From Pollutimonas sp035515055 (GTDB lineage: Bacteria > Pseudomonadota > Gammaproteobacteria > Burkholderiales > Burkholderiaceae_B): a stretch of 59,377 bases of DNA. The stretch covers positions 1 to 59,377 of the forward strand of contig DATJBV010000044.1 of assembly GCA_035515055.1 (NCBI GenBank), written 5' to 3'. Both the position numbers and the translations under genes were made by a program. A model generated the notes under the pieces. The model worked only from the letters and a program-made list of their open reading frames with translations, made no database searches and was not told where the DNA came from. This document shows, piece by piece, positions 35,042-45,084 of the stretch. The first letter of the stretch is position 1, and each line of letters begins with the position of its first letter.

Positions 35042-38000
35042 ATGCAAAAGCCTGTCAATTTGTCGGAAAAACGCCTCTTGCCGGCAATCGTTTACCCCGA
35101 AGACCTGCCTGTCAGCGCCCGCCGGGGCGATATCGCCGAGGCAATAACGTCGCATCAGGTGGTCATTGTTTGCGGCGAGACGGGGTCGGGCAAGACCACG
35201 CAGCTGCCGAAAATATGCCTGGAGCTGGGTCGCGGGCAGCAGAAAATGATAGGCCACACCCAGCCGCGCCGGCTGGCCGCAACGTCGGTGGCCAAGCGTA
35301 TTGCCGAGGAACTCAAAACCGAGCCCGGCGACTGGGTGGGCTACCAAATCCGGTTTAACGACAGGACCGGACCCAGCACGGCAATCAAGCTCATGACCGA
35401 CGGCATCTTGCTGGCGGAATCCCAGCGCGATCCGTTGCTGCGGCGCTACGACACCATCATTATCGACGAGGCCCACGAGCGCAGCCTGAATATCGATTTC
35501 CTGCTTGGCTTCCTGAAGCAGTTGCTGCCGCGGCGGCGAGATCTTAAGCTGATCATCACATCGGCCACCATCGATGCCGATCGGTTCGCCACCCACTTCG
35601 GCCAGAATGGCAAGCCTGCTCCGGTAATCGAAGTGTCGGGACGCTTGTATCCCGTCGACGTGGTGTATAGGCCGGTCTTGCAGGACAAGGATGCCGCAGG
35701 CGTCGATGGCGACCGACGCCGCGCATCGGCGGACGAAGAACGCGATTTAATCGACGCCGTGGTTGAAGGTGTGGCGGAATGCGCGCGGCACGGCATGGGT
35801 GATATTCTGGTCTTCTTGCCTGGCGAGCGCGAGATCCGCGAAACCGTCGAGGCACTGCGCAAGACGCATCCGGCGAATACGGAGGTGCTGCCGCTATACG
35901 CGCGGCTGTCGCAGGCCGAACAAGAACGAATTTTCCGGCCGCAGGGTAATGCGCGACGCGTCATCCTGGCCACGAACGTGGCCGAGACGTCATTGACCGT
36001 GCCCGGTATACGTTATGTCGTCGATAGCGGACTGGCGCGGGTGAAGCGTTATTCTTGGCGAAACAAGGTCGAGCAGCTCCGAATCGAGCCAATCAGCCAG
36101 GCATCGGCCAATCAGCGCGCGGGGCGCTGTGGGCGTATCGGACCCGGAGTGTGCATACGCCTATACGATGAAGCCGATTTCAAAGCCAGGTCGGCATTCA
36201 CCGATCCCGAGGTGCTGCGCTCGTCGCTGGCCTCCGTCATCCTTCGCATGAAGGCCTTGAAGCTCGACGACATTGAAACGTTTCCATTTGTCGACGCGCC
36301 GCCGGGGCGCGCCATTGCCGACGGCTACCACTTGCTTCAAGAACTGGGTGCGCTTGACGTCAGCAATCGCTTGACCGATGTGGGCCAAGCGCTAGCGCGC
36401 CTGCCCGTGGACCCGCGCTTGGCGCGCATGATACTTGCCGCGAAAGACCAGCACTGCCTGACGGAAATCCTCATTATCGCTTCGGCGCTGTCTGTGCAAG
36501 ACCCTCGCGACAGGCCAATGCAGGAACGCGAGGCGTCGGATACCGCCCATGCCAAGTTCGGCGACGACAAGTCCGAATTTGTCGCGTATTTAAAAATGTG
36601 GCGCTGGTATGGCGAACAAGTCGACCATAAGGGTTCGCAGCGCAAGCTGGTGGCCTTGCTAAGGCAGAACTTCCTTTCGCCGCTGCGCCTGCGGGAATGG
36701 CGCGACGTGCATAGCCAGCTTGCCGCAATCGTGGGTGAACAAGGCTGGCGCATGAATACATTGGATGCCACCTACGAGCAAACCCATCTGGCGCTGTTGG
36801 CCGGGCTGCTGGGCAATATCGGTCTCAAAAGCGAGGATGGCGCCGTGTACCAGGGGGCGCGCGACATCCGGTTTCACATCCACCCGGGATCGCGCCTGGT
36901 CAAGAAGGCGGGGCGCTGGCTCATGGCGGCCGAACTGGTCGAGACGACGCGGCTGTATGCGCGCTGCGTTGCGCGCATAGATCCCGCATGGCTGGAAAAA
37001 GTCGGTGCCCATCTTCTTCATCGGTCATGGTCGGATCCGCGCTGGGAAAAGAAAGCGGGGCAGGTCGTTGCCAATGAACGAGCCACGCTTTATGGCTTGC
37101 CCGTCTATACCGGGCGCCGCGTCCATTTCGGCAAGATCGATCCGGTCGAGGCGCGCGAGCTGTTTATCCGCCAGGCATTGGTCACTGGCGAGATCGACAG
37201 CCCGCTGCCTTTCCTCAAGCAGAACCGGCAGTTGATCGCCAGCATAGAAAAACTGGAGCATCAGACCCGGCGACCCGACATCCTGGTCGACGACGCGCTG
37301 ATTTTTGCGTTCTACGACCAGAAAATTCCGGCGGACATCTATCAAACCGTCACGCTCGAAAAGTGGGTGAAACGGCTCGACAAGGCGCAGGCTCAAGAGC
37401 TGGTGCTGACGCGCGACGCGCTGATGCGCCACGACGCGGCCGGGATCACGACCGACGTCTTTCCCAAGAAGGTCGAATGGCAGGGCGTCGAGATGGCGCT
37501 CGATTACCACTTTGAACCGGGCTCTGTACGCGATGGCGTGACCCTTACCGTGCCGCTCTTCGTGCTCAACCAGCTCGACCCCATGCGTTGCGAGTGGCTG
37601 GTGCCCGGCATGCTCAAGGAAAAAGTCCATTTGCTGCTGAAGTCCTTGCCTCAGAAGATACGTCGCCACTGCGTCCCGCTGCCCGACTACTCGGCGGCGT
37701 TCGTCGATAGGTGGTTCGAGCGTGCCTCGGATCCAACGATGGGCCTGCTCGAGGCCATCGGCGCGGATATGTGGGAGCAGGTTCATGTGCGCCCCGTTCG
37801 CAGCGACTTCAAGATAGAGACTTTGCCGGCTCATCTCTTCATGAACTTCAAGATCGTCGACGAGCACGGGCGCATGCTTTCGGGCGGACGAAATCTGGAT
37901 CAACTCAAGGCCGAGCATGGCAAGCAGGCGCAGGCCTCGTTCCAGAAGTTCGCGTCCAGCGACGACCAGGTAGCCCAGGCGCTGGCGCACGAAAAGCTCA

Positions 38001-38836
38001 CCGACTGGACGTTCGGGCCATTGCCGGAGATCCTCGAGATCCGGCGCAAGGGGCAGTCGTTCGTTGGCTATCCCGCCTTGGTTGACCGCCAGACGTATTG
38101 CGACCTGGATGTCTATGATGACCCGGCCGAGGCACGGATCCAGCATCACGCAGGGCTGTTGCGGCTTTTGCGCCTCGCGCTGCGCGAGCAGGTCAAGTTC
38201 CTGGAAAAAAACCTGAATGATCTGACCCGCATCAGCATGTTGTACATGAGCCTGGGCAGCCAGGAAGAATTGCGAGACCAGATTATCGACTGTGCGCTCG
38301 ACCAGGCATGTCTTGCCGAGCCCTGGCCGGACAGCAAGGAAAGCTTCGATGCCAGGCGCGTTGAAGGCAAGGCTCGTCTAGGCCTGGTCGCCCAGGAAAT
38401 CACCCGCTTGGCGGGCCAAATCCTGAACGAATGGTCCGCTTTGCAAAAGAAACTGCCCCAGGCGAAAGCGCATGCCGCGGCCTGGGCGGACCTTCAGAGG
38501 CAGCAAGGGGGGCTGATGACCAAACGTTTCTTGCGGGACACGCCGCACGGGCAACTGGCACACTATCCCAGGTACTTGAAAGCGGCTCAGGTACGCATCG
38601 AAAAATTACGGGCGGACCCCGCCCGCGATGCGCGCCTGATGGCCGACATGGCGCCGCTGCTGGCCCAATACCAACGCGCCGTCGCCAGCCTGAAAGGCGC
38701 GCCTGACACGCAACTGGCCGAGTTCCGCTGGTTGCTGGAAGAACTGCGGGTGGCGCTATTTGCACAGGAGCTGCGCACGCCCATGCCGGTTTCGGTCAAG
38801 CGCCTGCAAAAAGCTTGGTCCGCCATGCAACGCTAG
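35042..38836 (+). CDS. hrpA: ATP-dependent RNA helicase HrpA
   Basis: A 1264-residue DEAH-box helicase. Motif I is CGETGSGKTTQLPKICLELG, the DEAH box IIIDEAHERSLNIDF, motif III SATID, and motif VI QRAGRCGRIGPG. The helicase-associated domains and the long HrpA-specific C-terminal half (DUF3418) fill the rest, so it is complete. HrpA acts on mRNA and stalled ribosomes in E. coli. dnaE follows after 35 bases. Confidence 0.96.
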   Translation: MQKPVNLSEKRLLPAIVYPEDLPVSARRGDIAEAITSHQVVIVCGETGSGKTTQLPKICLELGRGQQKMIGHTQPRRLAATSVAKRIAEELKTEPGDWVGYQIRFNDRTGPSTAIKLMTDGILLAESQRDPLLRRYDTIIIDEAHERSLNIDFLLGFLKQLLPRRRDLKLIITSATIDADRFATHFGQNGKPAPVIEVSGRLYPVDVVYRPVLQDKDAAGVDGDRRRASADEERDLIDAVVEGVAECARHGMGDILVFLPGEREIRETVEALRKTHPANTEVLPLYARLSQAEQERIFRPQGNARRVILATNVAETSLTVPGIRYVVDSGLARVKRYSWRNKVEQLRIEPISQASANQRAGRCGRIGPGVCIRLYDEADFKARSAFTDPEVLRSSLASVILRMKALKLDDIETFPFVDAPPGRAIADGYHLLQELGALDVSNRLTDVGQALARLPVDPRLARMILAAKDQHCLTEILIIASALSVQDPRDRPMQEREASDTAHAKFGDDKSEFVAYLKMWRWYGEQVDHKGSQRKLVALLRQNFLSPLRLREWRDVHSQLAAIVGEQGWRMNTLDATYEQTHLALLAGLLGNIGLKSEDGAVYQGARDIRFHIHPGSRLVKKAGRWLMAAELVETTRLYARCVARIDPAWLEKVGAHLLHRSWSDPRWEKKAGQVVANERATLYGLPVYTGRRVHFGKIDPVEARELFIRQALVTGEIDSPLPFLKQNRQLIASIEKLEHQTRRPDILVDDALIFAFYDQKIPADIYQTVTLEKWVKRLDKAQAQELVLTRDALMRHDAAGITTDVFPKKVEWQGVEMALDYHFEPGSVRDGVTLTVPLFVLNQLDPMRCEWLVPGMLKEKVHLLLKSLPQKIRRHCVPLPDYSAAFVDRWFERASDPTMGLLEAIGADMWEQVHVRPVRSDFKIETLPAHLFMNFKIVDEHGRMLSGGRNLDQLKAEHGKQAQASFQKFASSDDQVAQALAHEKLTDWTFGPLPEILEIRRKGQSFVGYPALVDRQTYCDLDVYDDPAEARIQHHAGLLRLLRLALREQVKFLEKNLNDLTRISMLYMSLGSQEELRDQIIDCALDQACLAEPWPDSKESFDARRVEGKARLGLVAQEITRLAGQILNEWSALQKKLPQAKAHAAAWADLQRQQGGLMTKRFLRDTPHGQLAHYPRYLKAAQVRIEKLRADPARDARLMADMAPLLAQYQRAVASLKGAPDTQLAEFRWLLEELRVALFAQELRTPMPVSVKRLQKAWSAMQR

Positions 38837-38871
38837 GCTCGCGCGGCCTTAACCCTTAGTACAATTGCCCA

Positions 38872-41800
38872 ATGACCGAAGCCCAATCATCTCCTTTATT
38901 TGTACATCTGCGCGTCCACTCCGAGTTCTCGGTCGTGGACGGCATAGGCCAGATCCCCAATCTGGTAAAGCAGGCCGCCGCCTTCGGCCAGCCCGCCCTG
39001 GCACTCACCGATTTATCCAATTTATTTGGCCTGATCAAGTTCTACAAGGCGGCGCGCAAGGCCGGCATCAAGCCCATCGCCGGTTGCGATATCTGGGTGC
39101 AGAATGAACAAGACCGCGACAAGCCGTCTCGCTTGCTCTTGCTGGCGACCGGTCAGCAGGGCTATCTGGCATTGTGCGAAATCCTTAGCCGCGCGTGGCT
39201 GGAAAATCAGTATCGCGGGCGTGCCGAGGTCAGGCGCGACTGGTTGTCGGGCCGCGAAGGCCTGATCGCATTGTCGGGCGGCCGCGGGGGCGATGTCGGT
39301 CAGCTGCTGGAGTCCGGCAAGGCCGACGATGCGGCATTGCTGGCAGCCAGCTGGGCCAAGGAATTTCCGGGCCGCTACTATATAGAACTGCAGCGCACCG
39401 GCGCCGATGGCGATGAAGCTTATGTGCAAGCGGCGATAGGCGTGGCGGGACGGCTGGATTTGCCCGTTGTGGCCACGCATCCCGTCCAGTTCATCCATCG
39501 CAGCGATTTCCGCGCCCACGAAGCGCGTGTGTGCATCGCCGAGGGCGAGCAGCTCGCCAACGCCAAGCGGGTGCGCCGTTTTTCGGAAGACCAGTACATG
39601 CTGGACTCTGGCGAGATGGCCAGGCGGTTCTCGGATGTGCCTTCGGCTCTGGCCAATTCGGTGCAGATCGCCAAGCGCTGCAATCTTACGCTGGAATTGG
39701 GCCAGCCGCGGCTACCCGACTTCCCCACGCCCGACGGCATTACGCTCGATGACTACATGATCAAGCTGTCCGAGGAAGGCTTGGCCGTGCGAATGGCCCA
39801 GCTGTTCCCCGACGCCTCCGATCGGCGGCAACAGTACCCGCAGTACCTCGAACGTCTTCAATGGGAATGCAAGACCATCACGAGCATGGGCTTTTCCGGC
39901 TATTTTCTTATCGTGGCCGATTTCATCAACTGGGGCAAGGCCAATGGCGTCCCCGTAGGCCCGGGCCGCGGTTCTGGCGCCGGGTCACTGGTGGCCTATT
40001 CCCTGGGCATCACCGACCTCGATCCCCTGCGCTACGATTTGCTGTTCGAGCGGTTTCTCAACCCCGAACGGGTATCCATGCCCGACTTCGATATCGATTT
40101 CTGCCAAGACAATCGCGAACGGGTTATCGACTATGTAAAGCAGAAGTACGGCAGGGAGGCGGTCAGTCAGATCGCCACCTTCGGTACCCTGGGCGCCAAG
40201 GCAGTCGTGCGCGACGTCGGACGCGTACTGGAAATGCCATACATGCTGTGCGACGGTCTATCGAAAATGATACCGTTCAGTCCGGCCGACCCCTGGACGC
40301 TAACGCGCACGCTGGAAGAAGAGCCGGCCTTCAAAGAGCGCTACGATCAAGATGAAGAGGTTCGCGCGCTGATCGATCTTGCCTTGCCGCTCGAGGGCCT
40401 GACGCGCAATATCGGGATGCACGCCGGCGGGGTGCTCATTGCTCCCGGAAAGCTTACCGATTTCTGTCCGTTGTATTGCCAGCCCGGTACAGACAGCAAC
40501 GCCATGTCGCAGTACGACAAAGACGACGTCGAAGCCGCCGGCTTGGTCAAATTCGACTTTCTCGGTTTGCGCAACCTGACCATCCTGGATTGGGCCGTGC
40601 GCTACGTCAGGCAATTCAACGACGATCGGCGCGACTTCAATGTGCTGGACCTTCCGCTGGACGATGCGCAGGCCTACAAGTTGCTAAGCGAAGGCAACAC
40701 GACCGCGGTTTTTCAACTCGAATCCCGGGGCATGAAGGAACTGCTCAAGAACTTGCGTCCCAATACCTTCGAAGACGTGATCGCCATGCTGGCACTATAC
40801 CGTCCGGGGCCTCTGGAATCCGGCATGGTGGTCGATTTCGTGAACCGCAAACACGGGCGCGCCGAGGTCGACTATTTCCATAAGGATCTGGAGCCGGTGC
40901 TCAAGAGCACCTACGGGGTCATCGTGTACCAAGAGCAGGTCATGCTCATCTCGCAAATCATCGGTGGCTATACCCTGGGCGGGGCCGATCTGCTGCGCCG
41001 CGCCATGGGCAAGAAAAAAGCCGAGGAAATGGCGGAGCACCGTGCGATTTTCGAAAAGGGCGCGGTCGAGAAGGGCTATGCGGCCGATCTAGCGGTCAAG
41101 CTGTTCGACCTGATGGAAAAGTTCGCGGGTTACGGTTTCAATAAGAGTCACTCGGCCGCGTATGCCCTCATTGCATACCAGACCGCATGGCTCAAGGCAT
41201 ACCACCCGGCCGAATTCCTGGCCGCCACCTTGTCCTCCGATATGGACGACACCGACAAGGTTCAGGTCTTCTGGAAAGACGCGCTCGCCAACGGCGTGCA
41301 GGTCTTGCCGCCCGACGTCAATGCGTCCGCGTACCGGTTCGAGCCGGTAAAAGACCAGTTCTCGGCCAAAGGGGAGCCGCCGCGCACGATGCGGTTCGGC
41401 CTCGGTGCGGTCAAGGGTACGGGGCAAGGCGCCGTCGAGGCCATTATCCAGGCGCGCAGCGATGGCGGCCCCTTTGCCAGCCTATTCGATTTCTGCCGGC
41501 GTATCGACCGGCACTCCGTCAACCGGCGCACCATCGAGGCCCTGATACGCGCCGGCGCGTTCGACCAGATCGCGGAAAACCGTGCCGCTTTGCTGGCCAC
41601 CGTGGGCAACGCCATAGAGGCCGCCGAGCAGGCGGAGCGCAGCGCCAACCAAGTTTCCCTGTTTGCCGACGATGCGAACGACATTGTCGAAGGCGAATTG
41701 GCAAAGGTGCCAGCCTGGGACCTTCAAACCCGCCTGACCGAAGAAAAGGCCGCGCTGGGGTTCTTTTTCAGCGGGCACTTGTTTGATGCCTGGCGCGACG

Positions 41801-42363
41801 AAGTACGGCGCTTTGCTCCGAAGCCGCTCGCGCGGCTTGAAGCGGCGCGCGGCCTGCAATGGTTTGCCGGGGTCTTATCCTCGGTAAGGCCTAAAATGAC
41901 GCGTCGTGGGCGCATGTTGTATGCCGTCCTGGACGACGGCTCGGCGCAAGTCGAAGTCGCCATTTTCAACGAGTTGTACGAGCAGCATCGTAACCGCCTC
42001 AAGGAAGACCGCCTGGTCATCATCCAAGGCAAGGTCAGCAACGACGACTATTCCGGCGGCTTGAGGGTCTCGGCCGAGTCGGTGTTCGACCTGCAACTGG
42101 CACGCGAGGCGCGCGCCCGCGCCTTGCGCATCACCTTGAATGGCAAGGCCGATGCCGCGACGCTGCGGCAAATCCTCAACCCGTTTCGAGCCGAACCGGA
42201 AAATGGCGTGCCGGGCGTGCCCGTTGAGCTGCGCGTCAAGCGCGAAGGCTTCGTGTGCACCGTTCGCCTGGGCGACGACTGGCGCGTACGCATGGCCGAC
42301 GCCATGCTCGATAAAATAGGCGCCTGGGTGCGGCCCGACGCGGTGGAGATATCCTACACATGA
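38872..42363 (+). CDS. dnaE: DNA polymerase III alpha subunit
   Basis: The replicative polymerase catalytic subunit, 1163 residues. It has the N-terminal PHP domain (FVHLRVHSEFSVVDGIGQIP), the catalytic acids in PDFDIDFCQDNRERVI near residue 405, the GPGRGSGAGSLVAYSLGITDLDPLRYDLLFERFLNPER block just before, helix-hairpin-helix and a C-terminal OB domain (FAGVLSSVRPKMTRRGRMLYAVLDD). Its stop overlaps the next gene, a glycosyltransferase, as ATGA (42360-42363), an odd coupling of replication and LPS genes. Confidence 0.98.
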   Translation: MTEAQSSPLFVHLRVHSEFSVVDGIGQIPNLVKQAAAFGQPALALTDLSNLFGLIKFYKAARKAGIKPIAGCDIWVQNEQDRDKPSRLLLLATGQQGYLALCEILSRAWLENQYRGRAEVRRDWLSGREGLIALSGGRGGDVGQLLESGKADDAALLAASWAKEFPGRYYIELQRTGADGDEAYVQAAIGVAGRLDLPVVATHPVQFIHRSDFRAHEARVCIAEGEQLANAKRVRRFSEDQYMLDSGEMARRFSDVPSALANSVQIAKRCNLTLELGQPRLPDFPTPDGITLDDYMIKLSEEGLAVRMAQLFPDASDRRQQYPQYLERLQWECKTITSMGFSGYFLIVADFINWGKANGVPVGPGRGSGAGSLVAYSLGITDLDPLRYDLLFERFLNPERVSMPDFDIDFCQDNRERVIDYVKQKYGREAVSQIATFGTLGAKAVVRDVGRVLEMPYMLCDGLSKMIPFSPADPWTLTRTLEEEPAFKERYDQDEEVRALIDLALPLEGLTRNIGMHAGGVLIAPGKLTDFCPLYCQPGTDSNAMSQYDKDDVEAAGLVKFDFLGLRNLTILDWAVRYVRQFNDDRRDFNVLDLPLDDAQAYKLLSEGNTTAVFQLESRGMKELLKNLRPNTFEDVIAMLALYRPGPLESGMVVDFVNRKHGRAEVDYFHKDLEPVLKSTYGVIVYQEQVMLISQIIGGYTLGGADLLRRAMGKKKAEEMAEHRAIFEKGAVEKGYAADLAVKLFDLMEKFAGYGFNKSHSAAYALIAYQTAWLKAYHPAEFLAATLSSDMDDTDKVQVFWKDALANGVQVLPPDVNASAYRFEPVKDQFSAKGEPPRTMRFGLGAVKGTGQGAVEAIIQARSDGGPFASLFDFCRRIDRHSVNRRTIEALIRAGAFDQIAENRAALLATVGNAIEAAEQAERSANQVSLFADDANDIVEGELAKVPAWDLQTRLTEEKAALGFFFSGHLFDAWRDEVRRFAPKPLARLEAARGLQWFAGVLSSVRPKMTRRGRMLYAVLDDGSAQVEVAIFNELYEQHRNRLKEDRLVIIQGKVSNDDYSGGLRVSAESVFDLQLAREARARALRITLNGKADAATLRQILNPFRAEPENGVPGVPVELRVKREGFVCTVRLGDDWRVRMADAMLDKIGAWVRPDAVEISYT

Positions 42364-43460
42364 AGCCATTGCGTATCCTGCACACAGAGGCCGCCACCAG
42401 CTTTGGCGGGCAAGAACAGTATATTTTCCGCATGATGCGTGCCATGCGAGACAGGGGCCATCATTTGGAAGCGGTGTGTCAGCCAGATGCGTTGCTGGCT
42501 GCCCGCCTGCGCGAAGACGGTTTCACCGTGCACACCATGTATATGGATGGCCCGCGCAATTTTGTCGCGAGTGTTGCGCGCATCTTGGGCATTTTGCGCA
42601 AGGGCCGGTTCGATGTGTTGAATACGCACAGCCGGCGCGACACGATACTGGCCGCCAGCGCTGGACGTCTGGCCGGAACGCCGCTTATCGTGCGGACGCG
42701 GCACCTCGCCAATAAAGTCGGCTCCTTGCTCTCGTACACCATCATTCCACACCGTGTCACGACTGCCAGCAATTTCGTGCGCCAGCACCTCATCGAACGC
42801 GGCGTCCATGCCGACCATGTCGCCACCGTGTATCCCGCTGTGGACTTGCCGCCAGCGCCCGCCCAGTCGACGCTGCGCGAGGAGCTGCATCTCGCTCAAA
42901 ACGACATCGTTGTCGGGTGCGTGGCCGTCATGCGGGCGCAAAAAGGTCACCGCGACTTGATCGACGCCATGACGCCTCTGATCAAGGAGCGGCCCAATTT
43001 GCATTTGGTGCTGGTGGGCGGCGGCTCGCCTGTATTTGAAGAGATCCAGGCCTATGTTGCGGAAAAAGGGCTGGGCAAACGTGTGCACCTGCTTGGGGCG
43101 CGCCGCGACGTTCCCAACTTGCTGGCGGGTTTCGACATATTCGCATTGGCCACTCGTAAAGAGGCGTCCGGCACGGTCTTCGTTGAGGCGGGCGCCGCCG
43201 GCTTGCCCGTCGTCGGTACTAATGTCGACGGTGTTCCCGAGATGATGCGGCCCGGCGTTAGCGGACTGCTGGTGCCCCTGGATGACAACCGCGCGCTTAC
43301 CGCCGCCTTGCGGCAGCTTATCGACGATCCGGCGCTGCGCCGCGAAATGGGCCAGGCCGGACTGGCGTTTTGCCGACACGAGGACCGCTTCAGCGCCGAA
43401 GCCATGGCGCAGCGCGCCGAGGGGTGTTATATGCGCTGGCTGACCGAGAGAACATCATGA
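42360..43460 (+). CDS. glycosyltransferase family 4, LPS core
   Basis: A 366-residue GT-B retaining glycosyltransferase. The N-terminal acceptor domain begins RILHTEAATSFGGQEQYIFR (the GGQE loop), and the C-terminal nucleotide-sugar domain has EASGTVFVEAGAAGLPVVGT with the EX7E motif, then GVPEMMRPGVSGLLVP. In Bordetella a cluster of LPS core glycosyltransferases and a deacetylase is known, and this set looks comparable. Coupled to dnaE and to the next gene by ATGA overlaps. Confidence 0.88.
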   Translation: MKPLRILHTEAATSFGGQEQYIFRMMRAMRDRGHHLEAVCQPDALLAARLREDGFTVHTMYMDGPRNFVASVARILGILRKGRFDVLNTHSRRDTILAASAGRLAGTPLIVRTRHLANKVGSLLSYTIIPHRVTTASNFVRQHLIERGVHADHVATVYPAVDLPPAPAQSTLREELHLAQNDIVVGCVAVMRAQKGHRDLIDAMTPLIKERPNLHLVLVGGGSPVFEEIQAYVAEKGLGKRVHLLGARRDVPNLLAGFDIFALATRKEASGTVFVEAGAAGLPVVGTNVDGVPEMMRPGVSGLLVPLDDNRALTAALRQLIDDPALRREMGQAGLAFCRHEDRFSAEAMAQRAEGCYMRWLTERTS

Positions 43461-44296
43461 AGGCGGCGCACAATGTGCCTGTGCTCATGTATCATCATGT
43501 CTCGCCGGTAGACGGGATGATCACGACGTCCCCTTCAAATTTCGAGCGCCAGCTGCAATGGCTGCGCCAGCGCGGCTATCGCTCGCTGACCACGGACGAG
43601 TTCGCCGGCCACCTCGAGGGCCGGCCTGTGCCGCCCAAGTCGGTTCTACTGACGTTCGACGACGGCTACCTCGATAACTACGTCTACGCCTGGCCCTTGC
43701 TGAAGAAGTACGGCTACCATGCCGTCGTGTTCCTCGTGACCTCCTGGATCCACGATGGGCCGCTTCGGCATACCCTGGGACAAGGCGAACTGCCCGTCAC
43801 GCCGTCGCATCACGATTGCGAAGCGCGCATCGCAGACGGCAAAAGCGACGAGGTGATGTTGCGCTGGAGCGAAATTAAGGCCATGCGGGCCGGCGGCGTT
43901 TTTGAGTTTCATAGCCATACCCATACACATACACGCTGGGACAAGGTCCAACCGCGGGACAAGAATCGGCTCATGGCCGACGAACTTGCCAAGTCGCGAG
44001 AGGTGCTGCAAAAGGAACTGGGCAGCGTATCGCCGCATTTTTGCTGGCCGCAGGGCTATTTCGATGCCGACTACGTTGCACTGGCGCAGCAGGCGGGCTT
44101 CCGTTATCTTTACACGACGCAGCCCTTTGGCCAGAATCGTCCCGACACAGATCCCGCGGGCATTTACCGGTTTGCCGTGCGTAACACTTCCGGTGCTTCT
44201 GTGGGCAGACGGTTGTGGATAGCGGCGCATCCCGTGCTAGGTCCCGCCTTCAATCGGTGGAAGCTATGGAAACGAGCGCGCAGGAACAAGAAATGA
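43457..44296 (+). CDS. polysaccharide deacetylase family protein
   Basis: A 279-residue NodB-fold enzyme that removes N-acetyl groups from a sugar, probably a core GlcNAc or similar residue. Motif 1 is LTFDDGYLDN (metal/base Asp pair) and motif 2 is EFHSHTHTHTRW (metal His); YHHVSP opens the domain and FCWPQGYFD lies in the late motif. The start at 43457 overlaps the upstream GT4 gene (ATGA) and the end overlaps the GT2 gene. No signal peptide, so it likely acts in the cytoplasm on lipid-linked core. Confidence 0.88.
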   Translation: MKAAHNVPVLMYHHVSPVDGMITTSPSNFERQLQWLRQRGYRSLTTDEFAGHLEGRPVPPKSVLLTFDDGYLDNYVYAWPLLKKYGYHAVVFLVTSWIHDGPLRHTLGQGELPVTPSHHDCEARIADGKSDEVMLRWSEIKAMRAGGVFEFHSHTHTHTRWDKVQPRDKNRLMADELAKSREVLQKELGSVSPHFCWPQGYFDADYVALAQQAGFRYLYTTQPFGQNRPDTDPAGIYRFAVRNTSGASVGRRLWIAAHPVLGPAFNRWKLWKRARRNKK

Positions 44297-45039
44297 ACCT
44301 GTCGGTGATCATTATTACCAAGAACGAGGCGCGCCATATTGGCGAGTGTCTCGATTCTGTCGCCTTCGCGGACGAAATCATCGTGGTCGACTCTGGAAGC
44401 ACAGACGACACCTGCGCAATTGCCGCCGCCAAAGGCGCGAAAGTCACCGTCACGCACGACTGGCCCGGGTTCGGACGCCAAAAGAACCGTGCGCTCGACC
44501 TGGCCACCAAGGAATGGGTGCTATCCATCGATGCCGACGAACGAGTCACGCCCGAATTGGCTGCCGAAATCCAGCGGACGCTGGCCCAGCCGAACGCCGA
44601 TGCCTACAAGATCGCGCGCTTGTCCAATTTCGGTGGCCGCTGGATCCGCCATAGCGGCTGGTGGCCCGATCACGTGTTGCGCTTGTTCAAGCGAGGCAGT
44701 GCACGCTTCAAAGATGTGGCGGTGCATGAAAGCGTACAGACGGCGTCCCCCGTTGCGGTGCTTGAAAGCCATTTCCTCCATTATCCGTATGCCGATCTCG
44801 AAACCTTTATTGCCAAGATCAATCATTATTCATCGGAAGCGGCGGCCATGATGCACGCGCGCGGCAAGAAGACCAGCTTGTTGGGCGCTGTCGGTCATGC
44901 CGCATGGACATTTGTGCGCATATACGTCATCAGGCGCGGCTTCATGGATGGCAAGGAAGGCTTCATTCTTGCCGCCATGGGCGCCAGCGGCAGCTTCTTT
45001 CGCTACAATAAGTTACTCCTGCTCAACAAGACCAAGTAA
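44293..45039 (+). CDS. glycosyltransferase family 2, WaaE/KdtX-like
   Basis: A 248-residue GT-A enzyme: SVIIITKNEARHIGECLDSV, VVDSGSTDDT, and DXD motif SIDADERV, followed by WWPDHVLRLFKRG, all typical of the WaaE family that adds glucose to the first heptose of LPS core. A hydrophobic segment near the C-terminus may anchor it. The ATG at 44293 overlaps the deacetylase stop (ATGA). The exact sugar is inferred only from the family. Confidence 0.88.
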   Translation: MNLSVIIITKNEARHIGECLDSVAFADEIIVVDSGSTDDTCAIAAAKGAKVTVTHDWPGFGRQKNRALDLATKEWVLSIDADERVTPELAAEIQRTLAQPNADAYKIARLSNFGGRWIRHSGWWPDHVLRLFKRGSARFKDVAVHESVQTASPVAVLESHFLHYPYADLETFIAKINHYSSEAAAMMHARGKKTSLLGAVGHAAWTFVRIYVIRRGFMDGKEGFILAAMGASGSFFRYNKLLLLNKTK

Positions 45040-45084
45040 GTCACAGCTTTCGAAACCGGCCATCCTGGTCGATATAATCGCGCC

